Counted from the first letter of the stretch, positions 11,443 to 24,041 are shown. The stretch: 64,000 nt of DNA from Paraspadella gotoi (GCA_051294375.1 CM119271.1:11234341-11298340), one strand, 5' to 3'. The notes: a model not told the origin generated them from the sequence alone. Numbers and translations: made by a program.

Positions 11443-13010
11443 AAATGAGAACTTTGCTTACAGAAAGGTTACCCGGAGCCTTATAGCTTTTATTGATACT
11501 TTACAATTTAAAAAAAATATTCTGTAACATCTACAGCAATTATGTATTTTTAATATTGCTCTTTTTTGACATATGGATTAAGATTGATCCCTGAATCTAG
11601 TGTAATGGAGATGATGCAATAACCATTTGACATGAGATTGAGAAAAGGCAGGGATTTTTAATAGTATTGGTTAAACTCAAAAAGTAATAAAAAAGAACTG
11701 GAAATTAGTATAAATAAAAAGTGTAGATATGAAAAAGATAAAAAAGAAGGAAGCATTTTTTTTTTGCATGGAACTCCTATATTTTTTGTCATACATAAAC
11801 GAGATACAGCTCATTTGAATCACAAGAGGTCGAAATATCTGGAAAAAAAGATTTTTTGTTCTGTTAAACCGTTTTTTCCATTACGAAATTATAATCGTAT
11901 ATTATATTTCTTCTGGTGTATGCGAGGACGCAAAAAAAATAAAGAAATAGCATTTTTCGATGCTTGATTTTTTAGTGTTTAAGTAATCGTTGCAAAAGCT
12001 GACGATATTGTTCTATCTTAATCCCAGTATCTTAAAACTAATTTGTACAATTTTTAATTTCTATTCATGTAGCTCCTTTTCACGACGGGCTATTATTAAA
12101 AGAAAATATTTTTTTTAATGAATTGTAAATAATCTAAACCAAAAAAAAAACTAAATCTAACGATTCCCATAAGAAGTTCTGCAATATGCAAATGAGATTT
12201 AAAATAAACGCACCCTCTATTTTAATCCTCGTTAACTACTTCAACGTCTTATCCGATTTAAGGACGCGAAATGACAGATTGGACCTTCGATCAGTGTCCT
12301 TAATCGGACCTCTTCCGGGGAAAGGACCACCCGAGGGGAGAAAAAAAAACCATCTCTCTTTAATCTCGATTTGGAGATGAAATTTAAAAGAAAAAAAAAT
12401 TCTTTTGAGTCGTGACAAAATTGTTGTCACTTTCTTTTTGTCCTTTCATTACTAGAGTTTGTCCAGCTCCTCAGAGGGATGGGGAAGTGAGAGGGAGATT
12501 GGGGAGGGGAGGAGGAAGAGGAGGAGGGGAAGGGGGAAGGGAGGGGAAAGGAGAGAGGGAAACAGGGAGAGAAGGGAAGGGAAGGGTAGAAGGTATGCAG
12601 CTTAGATGAAGCTTAGTGCCCCTTACCTCTCGTTTTTTCCCCCTCCGATCGATGTTCATTTATTTTTTCTCGTGATTTAAAAATGAATTTTTCCCAAAAC
12701 GCTTTATCCCGCGCTGTTGACTGCAGATGTCTCCACTATTACTACCCCATCTACGCTTTTGATATCTCTTCTTTTCTCATGATTATTTTTTCGGTTTTAT
12801 TATTTGCATTAGTACATTATTTTCTTTGCATTTTCATTTTCTTTTTTTTTTTTATTAAATTTAGCACTAGTGTATCATATATATACACTGTTTTCTACAT
12901 TGCATAATTTTGAAATTCAAGTGACAGGATGTTGTTATATCGGGATTAAGGGCATGATGTCCTTTTTACTGACATTACAAACTGTAAGGATTTTTTTTAT
13001 TTAGAGAAAC

Positions 13011-13015
<5 letters not shown>
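11443..13015. other. AT-rich intergenic or intronic DNA
   Basis: No coding frame recognised. A G-rich GGGGAGGAGG-type patch lies at 12480-12600. Confidence 0.55.
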
Positions 13016-13054
<39 letters not shown>

Positions 13055-13189
13055 TCTGCTCTTTCCGTTCGACCTCTAAATGAGTAAACCCAGAACGATT
13101 CATCATAACTCTCCATAACTGTTCCCCGTCCGGTCGTCTCGGCCGAGGGGAGGGTCCGGCGGTCCTGCTCTTCCAGCTTTTCCTTTATC

Positions 13190-13818
13190 TTCCTCCCTTT
13201 CTTCTTCTTTTCTTTCCTTTTTCCTTCCTCCTTTTCTTCTTCTTTGATCCCTTTTTTCTTCTTTCCTTTCCTTCTTCTTTTCTCCCTTTTTTCTTCTTTC
13301 CTCCCTTTCTTCTTCTTTCCTTTCCTTCTTTCTTCCTCCCTTTCATCTTCTTTCTTCCCTTTCTTCTTCTTTCCTTTCCTTCTTTCTTCCTCCCTTTCTT
13401 CTTCTTTCCTCCCTTTCTTCTTCTTTCCTTTTCTTCTTCTTTCGTCCCCTTCTTTTCACTTCCTCCTCTTCTTCTTCTTTGCCTCTTCTTGCTTCCTCCC
13501 CTTCTTCTTCTCTCTCTCTTCCTCTTCCTCTACCTCCCCCTCTTTTGCCGCCATTTTTTTTTCTTTCTTTCCCTTTCTTTTTTTTTCTCGCCTTATTTTT
13601 CTTCTTTCTTTAAACTTCTTCTCTTGGCACATCTCTTTTCTCTCACACTCCCTCTCACTCACTCTCTCACTCTCTCTGTCTCTTTCTCTCCCTCCCTTCC
13701 TTCTTTCTATCTCATTCCTTTTTTTTTAATTTCTCCCTTTTTTTCTCTTCCTCCGCCCAGTCGAATTTTTCCTCAGCTGGACAAATCTAAAATGGGTGTT
13801 CCAGTTTCGTTTACTGGG

Positions 13819-13872
<54 letters not shown>

Positions 13873-14040
13873 ATCCTACAATTTATTTGCTTCCCCAATT
13901 TTTTTTGTCTTCTTCTCCCTCCCTCCCTCCCTCTTCCTTCCCTCCCTCCCTCTCTCCTCTCCTTATCCTCCCTCTCTCTCCCTCCTCTCTCTCCCTCCCT
14001 CTTTATTTCTCATTTGCCCGTTTTTTTCTCTCCGCCCGGT
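13190..14040 (+). repeat. Pyrimidine-rich block (CTTTCCTTCTT-type) with (CT)n at 13821-13867
   Basis: About 850 bp almost free of purines on this strand, with imperfect CTTTCCTCCCTTTCTTCTT units near 13250-13440. No gene. Confidence 0.85.
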
Positions 14041-14069
14041 TCCGCCCGGTCCCTTCCTTTTCCGCCCGA

Positions 14070-14190
14070 CAGAAGGAGGAGGCTGGGGTCTAGAAGGGGA
14101 TCGGTTTAGATCCGGAAGGGGAGACTGGGATCTGGAAGAGGGAAAGACTGGGGCATGAAAAGGGCGAGGCTGGGGTCTGGAAGGGAGCGA
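14070..14190 (+). repeat. Short minisatellite, GGCTGGGGTCTGGAAGGG-type unit
   Basis: Four to five imperfect ~28-bp units. Confidence 0.6.
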
Positions 14191-15164
14191 GTTCCCTTCG
14201 CTTGACTTTGATGGCCTCGAAAAACTGGTTGAAATGTCAAATAGAAAAAAGGGAGTTTGGGGGGAATTGTTTAGGGGGTTTAGAGTGGCATGGATAGGTG
14301 GTGAGGGAACCTTGGGTGGTTAAAATTAAGGGACTCGTTTTGGGTAGATTTACATCATTATTAACGAAGGGAATCTACGTATATAGTGAAATTTCATGAC
14401 GAATATTTAGAATTCCTTTTGAGAAAATATTTTGGAATATATAAATGGATAATGCTAATCTACAAAGAATTGATTTTTTTTTATTTTGTCATTTTTTTTT
14501 TCATTTTAGTAATTTTTAATCATTTTTTGTCTTTTCCCATTTGTCCGTCCGTCTTTTGTCATCCGTACAATGTCAACCTTTGTCATTTTCTCTCTCTCTC
14601 TCTCTCTCTCTCTCTNNNNNNNNNNNNNNNNNNNNNNNNNNNNNNNNNNNNNNNNNNNNNNNNNNNNNNNNNNNNNNNNNNNNNNNNNNNNNNNNNNNNN
14701 NNNNNNNNNNNNNNNNNNNNNNNNNNNNNNNNNNNNNNNNNNNNNNNNNNNNNNNNNNNNNNNNNNNNNNNNNNNNNNNNNNNNNNNNNNNNNNNNNNAA
14801 AAAAAATTGAGTTTGAAGAAATTTTTTTTTCTGTGGGACGGACATTTTGAAAATTGAACGCTACTGGATATACTGGAAATACTAAGAAAAGAAAGGGGAA
14901 AAATGAAAAGTAATGTAATGAAATGAAATGAAATGAAAGAAAAAAACGTAAAGAAAAAAAAAAGAAAAGAAAAGAAGAGAAAAAAAGAGGAGAAAATAAA
15001 AGAAAAGAAAAGAAAAAATGAAATGAAATGAAATAAAATGAAATGAAATGAAATAAAAAACGGAAGAGAAAAAAAAGAAAATACAAAAAAGAAAAGAAAA
15101 GAAGAGAAAAAAAAAGAAGAAAAGAAAAGAAAAGAAAAAACAAGAACCATCTTTTATCCATAAT

Positions 15165-15310
15165 TCCTAACCCAAAACCGTAATATCTAACCCAAATCTC
15201 TAACCCTTATCATTAACCCAATCCCTAACTTTAATCGCTAATCTAATCCCTAATCCAATCTTTAACTTAAACCTAATCATTAACTTAAACCTAATCTTTA
15301 ACTTAAAAAA
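15165..15310 (-). repeat. Degenerate telomere-like (TAACCC/TAATCC) tract
   Basis: Repeated CTAACCC, CTAATCC and TTAACTTAAACCTAATC motifs. Related G-strand tracts (TTAGGG, TTAAGG) occur at 16395-16570, 34385-34525 and 60330-60450. None is a perfect hexamer array. Confidence 0.5.
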
Positions 15311-16394
15311 TTAACTTAATTCCAAATTAGGCTCATTAATTTGTTTTGAGTTAAGATACAAGGAATACAAAGGGCTTTCCCTCGAAATTTTCAAAAATTA
15401 TTCTTTACCAGTGAAAAGGTTAAGCTTTTCCAATACGCTCAACAATCACAAAAAGTACTCTAACATTAGTAGTAGTATATGGATCTCACTGTCCAGTATA
15501 TACTACTACATTATTTAATACTTCTGAATAGATTATAAAAAAATCCTCTCTCTTTTTCCAAACTTGTTTTCTCTCTCTCACTCTCTCTCTCTCTCTCTCT
15601 CTCTCTNNNNNNNNNNNNNNNNNNNNNNNNNNNNNNNNNNNNNNNNNNNNNNNNNNNNNNNNNNNNNNNNNNNNNNNNNNNNNNNNNNNNNNNNNNNNNN
15701 NNNNNNNNNNNNNNNNNNNNNNNNNNNNNNNNNNNNNNNNNNNNNNNNNNNNNNNNNNNNNNNNNNNNNNNNNNNNNNNNNNNNNNNNNNNNNNNNNNNN
15801 NNNNNNNNNNNNNNNNNNNNNNNNNNNNNNNNNNNNNNNNNNNNNNNNNNNNNNNNNNNNNNNNNNNNNNNNNNNNNNNNNNNNNNNNNNNNNNNNNNNN
15901 NNNNNNNNNNNNNNNNNNNNNNNNNNNNNNNNNNNNNNNNNNNNNNNNNNNNNNNNNNNNNNNNNNNNNNNNNNNNNNNNNNNNNNNNNNNNNNNNNNNN
16001 NNNNNNNNNNNNNNNNNNNNNNNNNNNNNNNNNNNNNNNNNNNNNNNNNNNNNNNNNNNNNNNNNNNNNNNNNNNNNNNNNNNNNNNNNNNNNNNNNNNN
16101 NNNNNNNNNNNNNNNNNNNNNNNNNNNNNNNNNNNNNNNNNNNNNNNNNNNNNNNNNNNNNNNNNNNNNNNNNNNNNNNNNNNNNNNNNNNNNNTTCTCT
16201 CTCTCTCGTCCTCAGTTCTGAAACGTACTCCTAGATACGCATCAACCCCCGAGGTTCAAATTCGACCCTCTTTGCCAAAATCGCAGATTTTTCTGTCAGA
16301 TTCTGAGCAAAACCTTTTTTCGCCCTTATTTTCTTAAAAAGCCCAATTTCCGTTTAAATTAAGAAATAAATAATTTTAGATTTAAAAATGATGT

Positions 16395-18035
16395 CAATGG
16401 TGAGGGTAAGGGATTAAGTTATGCATTAAGGATTCGATTGGGTTTGAGGGAGAAAAATTTGGGTTAAGGATTAGTAATAGTATGAAAGATCAAGATTTAA
16501 GTGAATTTAATAGTATGCTGGTTTAGGGTTTGGGAATAAGTATTATAGTAAGCAGTTAGGTCAAGGTTATGAATTGAGCTAAAGAATTAAGTAAAAGTTT
16601 GTTAAAAAAATTAAATAGAATAAATCCAATTGAGAATCGACATGCTTGTTTCAAATTTTCAATACCCAATTACAGTATAAAAATTAAGTTCTGAAATAAA
16701 AGGGACAGAAATAAAGCGCTTTCAGAAAATAGTGCCCCTTTTTCTCCGTATTAGTACCTGAAACTGAAAAATGAAACGCTTTGGAAAGACAGGGAGACTC
16801 TCATAAATATTTTTCAGTCCGGCTGTCATCGGCGTTCCCGACGCAACAATGCAATATGTTTGAGTGCCTTTGGCGGGCCCTTTCAAAGCTGAACTTGAGG
16901 TTTTTTTTTTTTCGTTAGAAAATATTGAAAGGGTTTTATGTTTCAACTTGAGGGGGGGGGCATTCAAAGCTGCTATGTATTGATGGAGCAGAGAAAGTTT
17001 TAGTTTATTTCAATTTGAGATCGAGTTCTTCAATCTCATTTACATATTGTAGCAATTTACATAATTTTCCATATCATTTTGATACGGTTTTTACAGAAGT
17101 CTTATTTTACTATATAAGCAATACTTTTAATAGGATTTGATTTTTTTTCCATGACCTCATCTTGAGCTGAGCGTACTAGGTATTATTCTGTTTTACTTAT
17201 ATTAAATTACTATCTTCTTTATTTGTTTGTTTTTAAACTAGTTCAGTGGCTGAATGGTTAATTTTTTTACTAAAATGATTTTTAATAACGTTGATTATTG
17301 ATTAAGTAGATTATTAATTATAATTACGTCGATTTTCAGTTAAAACTGTATTGATTTTGTTTTGCTTCGGTTTTGCGATAATCTCGGAAACTTACTGGAA
17401 AAATTATGGCTTTGACCTTCTCGAGCTAGCACTATTTCACCAATTATAAGCCAGTTGTTAGCCGGGAGGGATGCAGACTTAGGAGCGAGAGAGAGAGGAG
17501 AACGAACAGACGAACTTCACCTTTCATGATTTTGACTGAGGAATTGAGAGATTCGGATTAGAAGAAGACTTGCCGTGAGAGTAGAGTTTAGAGAGGAGCA
17601 TGACGGAGGAGAGAGAGATGAGACAGAATTTCGCCTGCGAACGGCGTGATTGAGAGTCTGTTATATTAGCCGTTTCTCTGGGCTTTGAAAATGAGCGCCC
17701 GAAGAGGAAGACGTTGATAAAAGAGAGTAGAGAGTTAGAGATAGAGGATTGTGGCGATTCAAAATGATTGATGTGTTAATAAGATGTGATAGATAGAGAG
17801 ATTTGTATTTATACTGCAGTCTGATTCAATTGATGTAATACTTAACGTAATAATAGGACATTATCACTATATTTAATGTCTAAGGAGCAGACTTGAACTG
17901 ACTGACCAGAACAAAACGTTCGACTCTGTCGACAGCTCTAATGCAGGAAGACTGCTGGAAGGGATTGATGAAGGGACTGAGAGAGTACAGAGAGGACGAG
18001 AGAGCTATACGTATATTGATAGCGTAAGAGATTCT
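16395..18035. other. AT-rich DNA, no gene seen
   Basis: Starts with a degenerate TTAGGG-like tract (to ~16570), then AT-rich sequence and a GAGAGAG-rich segment (17490-17760). No exon-like frame. Confidence 0.5.
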
Positions 18036-18112
18036 TGAACCCTTGACCTACCGTTTAGAGTGTAAACAACGGACACTCTACCAACTGAGTTTAACGCGTC
18101 TTATGATCACAT
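18036..18112 (-). tRNA. tRNA-like sequence (degenerate tRNA or tRNA-derived SINE head)
   Basis: On the minus strand the segment reads as a tRNA: acceptor-like GCGTTAA, a well-conserved D-arm/A box (ACTCAGTTGGTAGAGTG), an anticodon-stem pair CCGTT/AACGG, and a B-box-like GGGTTCAAGAATC followed by CTTACGC, which nearly pairs with the 5' end. The anticodon loop is too long (about 12 nt) and the T-stem does not pair, so it is unlikely to be a functional tRNA. A tRNA pseudogene or SINE head is the best reading. Confidence 0.45.
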
Positions 18113-19000
18113 AAACATTAAATAATGAGAGTATTGATTAAACACAGAACTCACAGGATTATATTTATAAACGATAACATACGCTGTTATACTTATACTT
18201 TCTATACGTATGTATACAGACGAGGTGGAATAATGTGCATAGGTCATTGAACTGTATTTCAGATACTTTATTCTTATGTCTTTTTGTATTTATATATTTT
18301 TTTCTCTTTAAGAAAATCTTACTTTTCTTTATCTCCAGTTAAAACAATAAGGCAATCGAGAAGTAAAGGTTACATTAACTCACCGCGCGCGATCTTTTTA
18401 TCGTATAAGACAAAAAACAAATACAAAAGACGCCGTTTTTTTAAAGGCGGCGCTTTTTCCGCAATCATCAGTGGCGACGATATATCGTCGCGAAAGAGAA
18501 GCGCCGGTTTCCCGGAAGATTCCGCCTTCCGCCTTTTCATCTATTTTTTTATTTTTATAATCCGCCATTTTCTTCAACCTTTTTTTTTACTTTTTCTAAT
18601 TACCCTATTTTCTTAATTCATTCTCTTGCTATGTCCCATTTTCCCTTTGAAGATCTTCTAACTAACTTCTTTTTATCATTTAAACTTTTCTTTTTTTATT
18701 AACTTCCATTCCTTAAAAATAACTATATTGTATTTCTTTTTCTCTTTCTTCATATTTTTACCTAATACATTATACTTTCTTTTTTGCTTTCTTTTCCCTT
18801 TTTTCGCCCTCTTTTTTCTCTTAAATAATTTTCTTTTCTCTACAAATCCCATTTCTCTTTATTTTCTCTCAACCACCTTCTTTTTTTCTCTTTTCCAATT
18901 TCCACACAGCATATTTTCTTCCTCTCCGTAATTCCCTTTTAACTTACCCACCTCGCCTCGAACTCTCTCTTCTCTCTCTCTCTCCTCTCTCTCATCTCTC

Positions 19001-19046
<46 letters not shown>

Positions 19047-19644
19047 TCTCCCTTCCGCTCATAATAGATATGCATGATGTATAGTACCTTTTGCGCGTTC
19101 CTCTTCCTCTCATTACACCTGCGCTAACTAGGTCTTCGCGTTCGCGCGCCCATAAACCACCAGGCGAGTTTCTCCGCCGCGCCGCCCCCCCCCTCCTCCC
19201 CCCCCCAGCCCGCAAATGGGTGGGCCGATTTTTTGAGAGGGCGGTGGGATATCCCCCCCCCCGAGCGACGGGAGGATCCCCGCGGGGACTATGACTCTTA
19301 AGCCATTAAATTAATGGAGAAGAAAACAGGAAAAGCCAGAGAGAGAAGAGGAGAGAGAGCAGACAGAGAGAAGGAGAGGAGAGCGGACTGAAGAGATGAA
19401 GCACGACTAGATGTCCTTCTTTTTACCTGTGTTTTGACTCTGTTTTTGTACTTTTTCAATCATAGATAGTTTTAGATACTTTTGAAATAATACGTACATC
19501 ACAAATTAACAATAGAACTGTAGAATCAAACGGACTAGTTTACGATTGTTGGTTTACAAGTAAATAATTTTAAGAAAGGGATAAGAACGAAAAGAGAAAG
19601 ACTGATGACAATTATTGGGTAAATATATCAATTAAGTAGACAAG
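18113..19644. other. No gene seen; small GC-rich islands
   Basis: GC-rich patches at 18380-18530 (with the palindrome CGACGATATATCGTCG) and 19130-19290; otherwise AT- and pyrimidine-rich. Confidence 0.5.
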
Positions 19645-19800
19645 TTTTCTTAATTGTTATCTCATACATTATACCACTTCCTTGATAGGGAAGCCAGGTA
19701 CTCTGGGAGTGAATAAAGGAGACTGTGAGAGAGTCTTGATTGAAAGCTCGAGGGGACCTGCTATGTCATTATCTTGTAAGAGTGATACCGTTACCGAGAA
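19645..19800 (-). repeat. Dispersed repeat family R1, copy 1
   Basis: Minus-strand copy sharing CCAGGTACTCTGGGAGTGAA, GACTGTGAGAGAGTCTTGAT and ATTATCTTGTAAGAGTGAT with the copies at 48470, 55053 and 55383 (reverse-complemented). Not coding. Confidence 0.6.
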
Positions 19801-20061
19801 AGCGAGATAGGACATAAAAACGATTCAATCATTAAAAACAAACGAGACGAAGTGACATGAAACGACTCAAACTTCATCTATGAGGACAAAGTTATAATTT
19901 GCTCGACATAATCCCGAGATATTTACATTACGAGCCGAGAGAAAAAAATATCTCTCTCTTCCGGCGGATATTATAGAAAGGGGATATTAATCGGGGAAAA
20001 CAGTACGGGCTACAATGAATTATTCATCGCTCAAGCGCGCACGCATTTTCTTCTCGTCTCG

Positions 20062-20117
<56 letters not shown>

Positions 20118-20756
20118 ACGGGGGTGATGAATACTGTCAAGGGTTAGAGTCTTATATAAGTATATATTTACATGTATATATTCACATTCTCACAGAAAAA
20201 AGTTAAAAATTTCTAATGCACTATTTACTATCGAATCTATAGCTTGAATAATTCCATCAATGTTCCGAAAACTCAAACATTAAACATTTGAAAACTTAAT
20301 GGGAATCTCAATCCTAATCTTAATGCTAATTTTAATTTTAATATTAACATTACAGTTTTTTTTTTAAATCTTAAACCTAATCTGAAATCAACACAGCAAT
20401 TTCACGAACCATAAGCTTAATCCATCGCTCGCCCATGGGAAGGGAAATACATGTTTCTATTCTCGCTGGAAAAAAAAATAGAAAAAAGGAAAAAATAAGT
20501 AAAAAAAAGGAAAAAAACTTAGGCGTAAAAAAAAAAAGGAAAAGTATTTTCCGGTTCGCTAAACATCGAACAGTCGATCGCCGATCAATCCCCGCTTCGA
20601 GATTGTTGTTGTTGTCGTCGTTGTTGTCGTTGTTGTCGACGGCGTTAATTTTTTGAGATTTCTTTCGTTATATTTCTTGTCGTCGTTCGAATGTTGTTCT
20701 TATGATAATGGTAATGATGATAGATAATACCCACTTAATGTGTGTCCTCATCCTCG

Positions 20757-20905
20757 TCTCTGTGGCTAAGCAGACTAAATCATCTCGTCTCTGGGGTCCC
20801 GGGTTCGATTCCCGGGTTCAATTCCCAAGGTTCAATTCCTGGGTTATCGCGGTTCTGAAAAAGGCGTGACGGGATCGGTTTAAACATGCCAACTCGCCCG
20901 TACCC
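20757..20905 (+). mobile_element. Second tRNA-derived SINE-like element with repeated B boxes
   Basis: TGGCTAAGCAG matches an A box. About 40 bp later GGGTTCGATTCCC is a near-perfect B box with a 5-bp T-stem (CCGGG/CCCGG). The B-box motif recurs twice in tandem (GGGTTCAATTCCC, GGTTCAATTCC). Downstream, on the minus strand, CTGGCGCAGTGGGTA is another A-box-like motif. It is unrelated to the 233-bp element. Confidence 0.55.
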
Positions 20906-20991
20906 ACTGCGCCAGTTGGTGAGAAATCCCTCGCCCTGCCCTGCCCTGCCTTGGCATTCTCAAACTTGCCACATGTGGTTAACCCCAAATG

Positions 20992-21627
20992 ATCTGACGT
21001 CGCACGATTAAAACTTAAAAAGTTATGTGAAATCCTTTCTTTTCGTTGCGTTTGAGAAATAGAGCCAGTTTGAACTTGTTTCGACTTCGTCTTCGTCAGC
21101 ACACATGTCCCGTTAGTAATAATAAAATCGTTGTTGAAACTAATTCACACTGGCTCTATTGATTGAACAGTTAACTTTTTTTTCTGAATAATTTCAGTTT
21201 CGTTTTTCTTATTTTAAGTTTTCCTTCGTCCCTCTGTCGGTCTATCTCTCTGTCTGCTCGACTCTCAGTCCGTCTCTCTATCAGTCCATCTTTTCCACTC
21301 TACCCAAAAAAATAGAGAGAGATTGATCTGACGTCGCACGATTAAAACTTAAAAGTTATGTGAAATCCTTTCTTTTCGTTGCGTTGAGAATAGAGCCAGT
21401 TTGAACTTGTTTCGACTTCGTCTTCGTCAGCACACATGTCCGCGTTAGTAATAATAAAATGTTGGTTGAAACTAATTCACACTGGCTCTATTGATTGAAC
21501 AGTTAACTTTTTTTTCTGAATAATTTCAGTTTCGTTTTCTCATTTTAAGTTTTCCTTCGTCTCTTGTCGTCTATCTCTCTGTCTGCTCGACTCTCAGTCC
21601 GTCTCTCTATCAGTCCATCTTTTCCAC
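20992..21627 (+). repeat. Tandem ~300-bp direct duplication
   Basis: 20992-21297 (starting ATCTGACGTCGCACGATTAA) repeats at 21325-21627 with scattered single-base indels. It precedes the duplicated exon region and a 25-N gap. Confidence 0.85.
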
Positions 21628-21633
21628 CTACCC

Positions 21634-21673
<40 letters not shown>

Positions 21674-21681
21674 CTCTCTCT

Positions 21682-21724
<43 letters not shown>

Positions 21725-21859
21725 CTCCCTGCCCTACTCGAAACCCCTAAAAAAACCTTACCATCCCCCCTCCTCCCCGTTACCCATTAACCTCACCCTT
21801 TCGGCCCCCTCCACCCCCTCCCTTTACAACCCCACCTAAAAACCCCCGCCCACCCTTAG

Positions 21860-21919
21860 AACCAACAGCTGTGGCACTTCAACCAAATCAACTCACCCAT
21901 GACGGCAGTGTACGACACA
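21860..21919 (+). CDS. 60-bp exon (copy 1), unidentified protein
   Basis: An acceptor (CCGCCCACCCTTAG) and a consensus donor (GACACA|GTAAGT) bound a 60-bp phase-0 exon encoding NQQLWHFNQINSPMTAVYDT. The upstream triplet in this frame is TAG, so the exon is only readable after splicing. The same 60 bp recur exactly at 22246-22305 on the far side of a 25-N gap. Family not recognised. It could belong with the Thr/Pro-rich exon downstream. A different reading without splicing runs through GTAAGT into VSQLPSTGNRDKTAD. Confidence 0.4.
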
Positions 21920-21991
21920 GTAAGTCAACTTCCTTCCACTGGCAACAGGGACAAGACGGCGGACGGNNNNNNNNNNNNNNNNNNNNNNNNN

Positions 21992-22081
<90 letters not shown>

Positions 22082-22245
22082 ACTCCTCTCTCATCTCTCT
22101 CTCTCTCTCCTCCCTTCCCCACTCGAAACCCCTAAAAAAACCTTACCATCCCCCCTCCCTCCCCGTTACCCATTAACCTCACCCTTTCGGCCCCCCTCCA
22201 CCCCCTCCTTTACAACCCCACCTAAAAACCTCCGCCCACCCTTAG

Positions 22246-22305
22246 AACCAACAGCTGTGGCACTTCAACCAAATCAACTCACCCATGACGGCAGTGTACG
22301 ACACA
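22246..22305 (+). CDS. 60-bp exon (copy 2 of 21860-21919)
   Basis: This copy is identical to the exon at 21860-21919, including its acceptor and GTAAGT donor, and lies in the second copy of a ~330-355 bp repeat flanking a 25-N gap. One of the two is probably an assembly duplicate. Immediately downstream (from ~22336) begins the frameshifted copy of the Thr/Pro-rich exon. Confidence 0.35.
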
Positions 22306-22335
22306 GTAAGTCAACTTCCTTCCACTGGCAACAGG

Positions 22336-22966
22336 GACAAGACGGCGGACGCTGCATCGCCACCACCCCAACCATCACCATCTCCAGCATCACATCATCA
22401 CTTCGACCACTTCCTCGGCGGCGTCGGCGCGCATCGGCGCCGGAACCGCCGGAGGAACTACGACGACGACGACCGCGACGACGACTTCCACGTCGACGCC
22501 CCTCGGCGTCTCGTGCGTCAACGGAGACGCTCCACCGGCGCCGCCACTTCGATCCGGCGTCGTCGAGACGGACGAAGACGTCGACGCCCACTTCCGGTCT
22601 CCGCGCCGCCGACGAGGGCGCCGCTGGTCAACGGCGGCGTCGTCGTCGGCATGGACGGAATGGCCACGGCCAATCACGTGACCACGGCGCAAATGAAGGA
22701 AACGACGATTACGAAGACGCCGCCGCCGTCGTCGTCGTCACCGCCGCCGCGAGAACAAGCAACAACACAATAACAACAACAGCCTGGACGACCTCCGATG
22801 ACTCCCTTGAGGGGCACACCTCTGTCCCCCAGCAACACTCCGCTCGGCACCTCGCCACTCTCAGCCACTCCGCTACCGGGACGCCCATTTTGGCGCGCCG
22901 AAGATCGCCCACGAGGGGACGCCGTTGGGAACGCCGATGACGACGCCGCTGTCACGCCGAAATTGG
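22336..22966 (+). pseudogene. Frameshifted duplicate of the Thr/Pro-rich exon
   Basis: This segment matches 23413-24034 almost base for base but carries several single-base and short indels. For example, bases are lost in the Gly/Ala block near 22425 and near 22600, and one is gained near 22890. No frame stays coherent: the pieces reading [14 protein letters not shown] and [15 protein letters not shown] fall in different frames. It ends at the same donor (TTGG|GTGAGT). An indel-dominated difference next to a gap is more typical of unpolished long-read gap filling than of a true pseudogene, but a recent tandem duplication cannot be excluded. Confidence 0.6.
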
Positions 22967-22979
22967 GTGAGTTTTGGAG

Positions 22980-23045
<66 letters not shown>

Positions 23046-23412
23046 GGAGTGGGTGGGGTCGTTTCGTTGGATCTCGATTGTAAATTTCCTTATTCCAAAT
23101 AGATATCAACGACCGAAATTAAGTATAGAAAGAATGAATAAAAATATGAATAACCAATATGAGAAAATTATAACTACTATAATTATAACGAACAATTGTT
23201 GTACTTGCCACGGGAATAATCTAAGAAATAAAAACAACGTATAAAAAAAAAAAAACTAAAAAAAGAAAAACGACAGACAAAAAAAATCACAAACAAAAAG
23301 AAATAAATAAAAAAAATAAAGTACCAGCGTTATTTAATAAACAAAATGCAAATGTAATGCAATGCATGCAAGCAAAGCAGGTAATACTTTCTGTAAGAGA
23401 AAAATTGAACGA

Positions 23413-24034
23413 CTGCATCGCCACCACCCCAACCATCACCATCTCCAGCATCACCATCATCACTTCGACCACTTCCTCGGCGGCGTCGGCGGCGGCATCG
23501 GCGCCGGAACCGCCGGAGGAACTACGACGACGACGACCGCGACGACGACTTCCACGTCGACGCCCCTCGGCGTCTTCGGCGTCAACGGAGACGCTCCACC
23601 GGCGCCGCCACTTCGATCCGGCGTCGTCGAGACGGACGAAGACGTCGACGCCCACTTCCGGTCTCCGCCGCCGCCGACGAGGGCGCCGCTGGTCAACGGC
23701 GGCGTCGTCGTCGGCATGGACGGAATGGCCACGCCCAATCACGTGACCACGGCGCAAATGACAGGAAACGACGATTACGAAGACGCCGCCGCCGTCGTCG
23801 TCGTCACCGCCGCCGCGAGAAGCAACAACAACAACAATAACAACAACAGCCTGGATCGACCTCCGATGACTCCCTTGAGGGGCACACCTCTGTCCCCCAG
23901 CAACACTCCGCTCGGCACCTCGCCACTCTCAGCCACTCCGCTACCGGGCACGCCCATTTTGGCGCCGAAGATCGCCCACGAGGGGACGCCGTTGGGAACG
24001 CCGATGACGACGCCGCTGTCCACGCCGAAATTGG
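23413..24034 (+). CDS. Thr/Pro- and His-rich exon of an unidentified protein (intact copy)
   Basis: About 207 codons are open up to a strong donor (AAATTGG|GTGAGT, phase 1). In order there is a His-rich start (HRHHPNHHH), a Gly-rich block ([16 protein letters not shown]), a Thr run, an acidic segment ([11 protein letters not shown]), [18 protein letters not shown], a poly-Asn run, and a strikingly regular C-terminal part. That part is built of TPL/SPL/TPI units ([18 protein letters not shown] and onward), spaced 5-8 residues and rich in S/T-P phosphorylation-type sites. The 5' boundary is uncertain because the duplication junction falls at ~23411. Low-complexity composition suggests a disordered region of a regulatory or nuclear protein, but no family is recognised. 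Confidence 0.6.
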
Positions 24035-24041
24035 GTGAGTT

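Larger units (their letters stand above)
21636..22346 (+). repeat. Direct duplication flanking a 25-N gap
   Basis: 21636-21966 and 21992-22346 share the (CT)n tract, the C-rich stretch and the 60-bp exon with its GTAAGT donor. The duplication straddles the gap at 21967-21991, as expected when two ends of a gap overlap but were not merged. Confidence 0.85.

Noticed and set aside
13244-13729. 161-codon Phe/Ser-rich frame
   Set aside because: Translation of a pyrimidine-only block; no start, splice or domain support.
22257-22940. Arg-rich 227-codon frame
   Set aside because: Out-of-frame reading of the duplicated exon; the correct frame is clear from the intact copy at 23413-24034.
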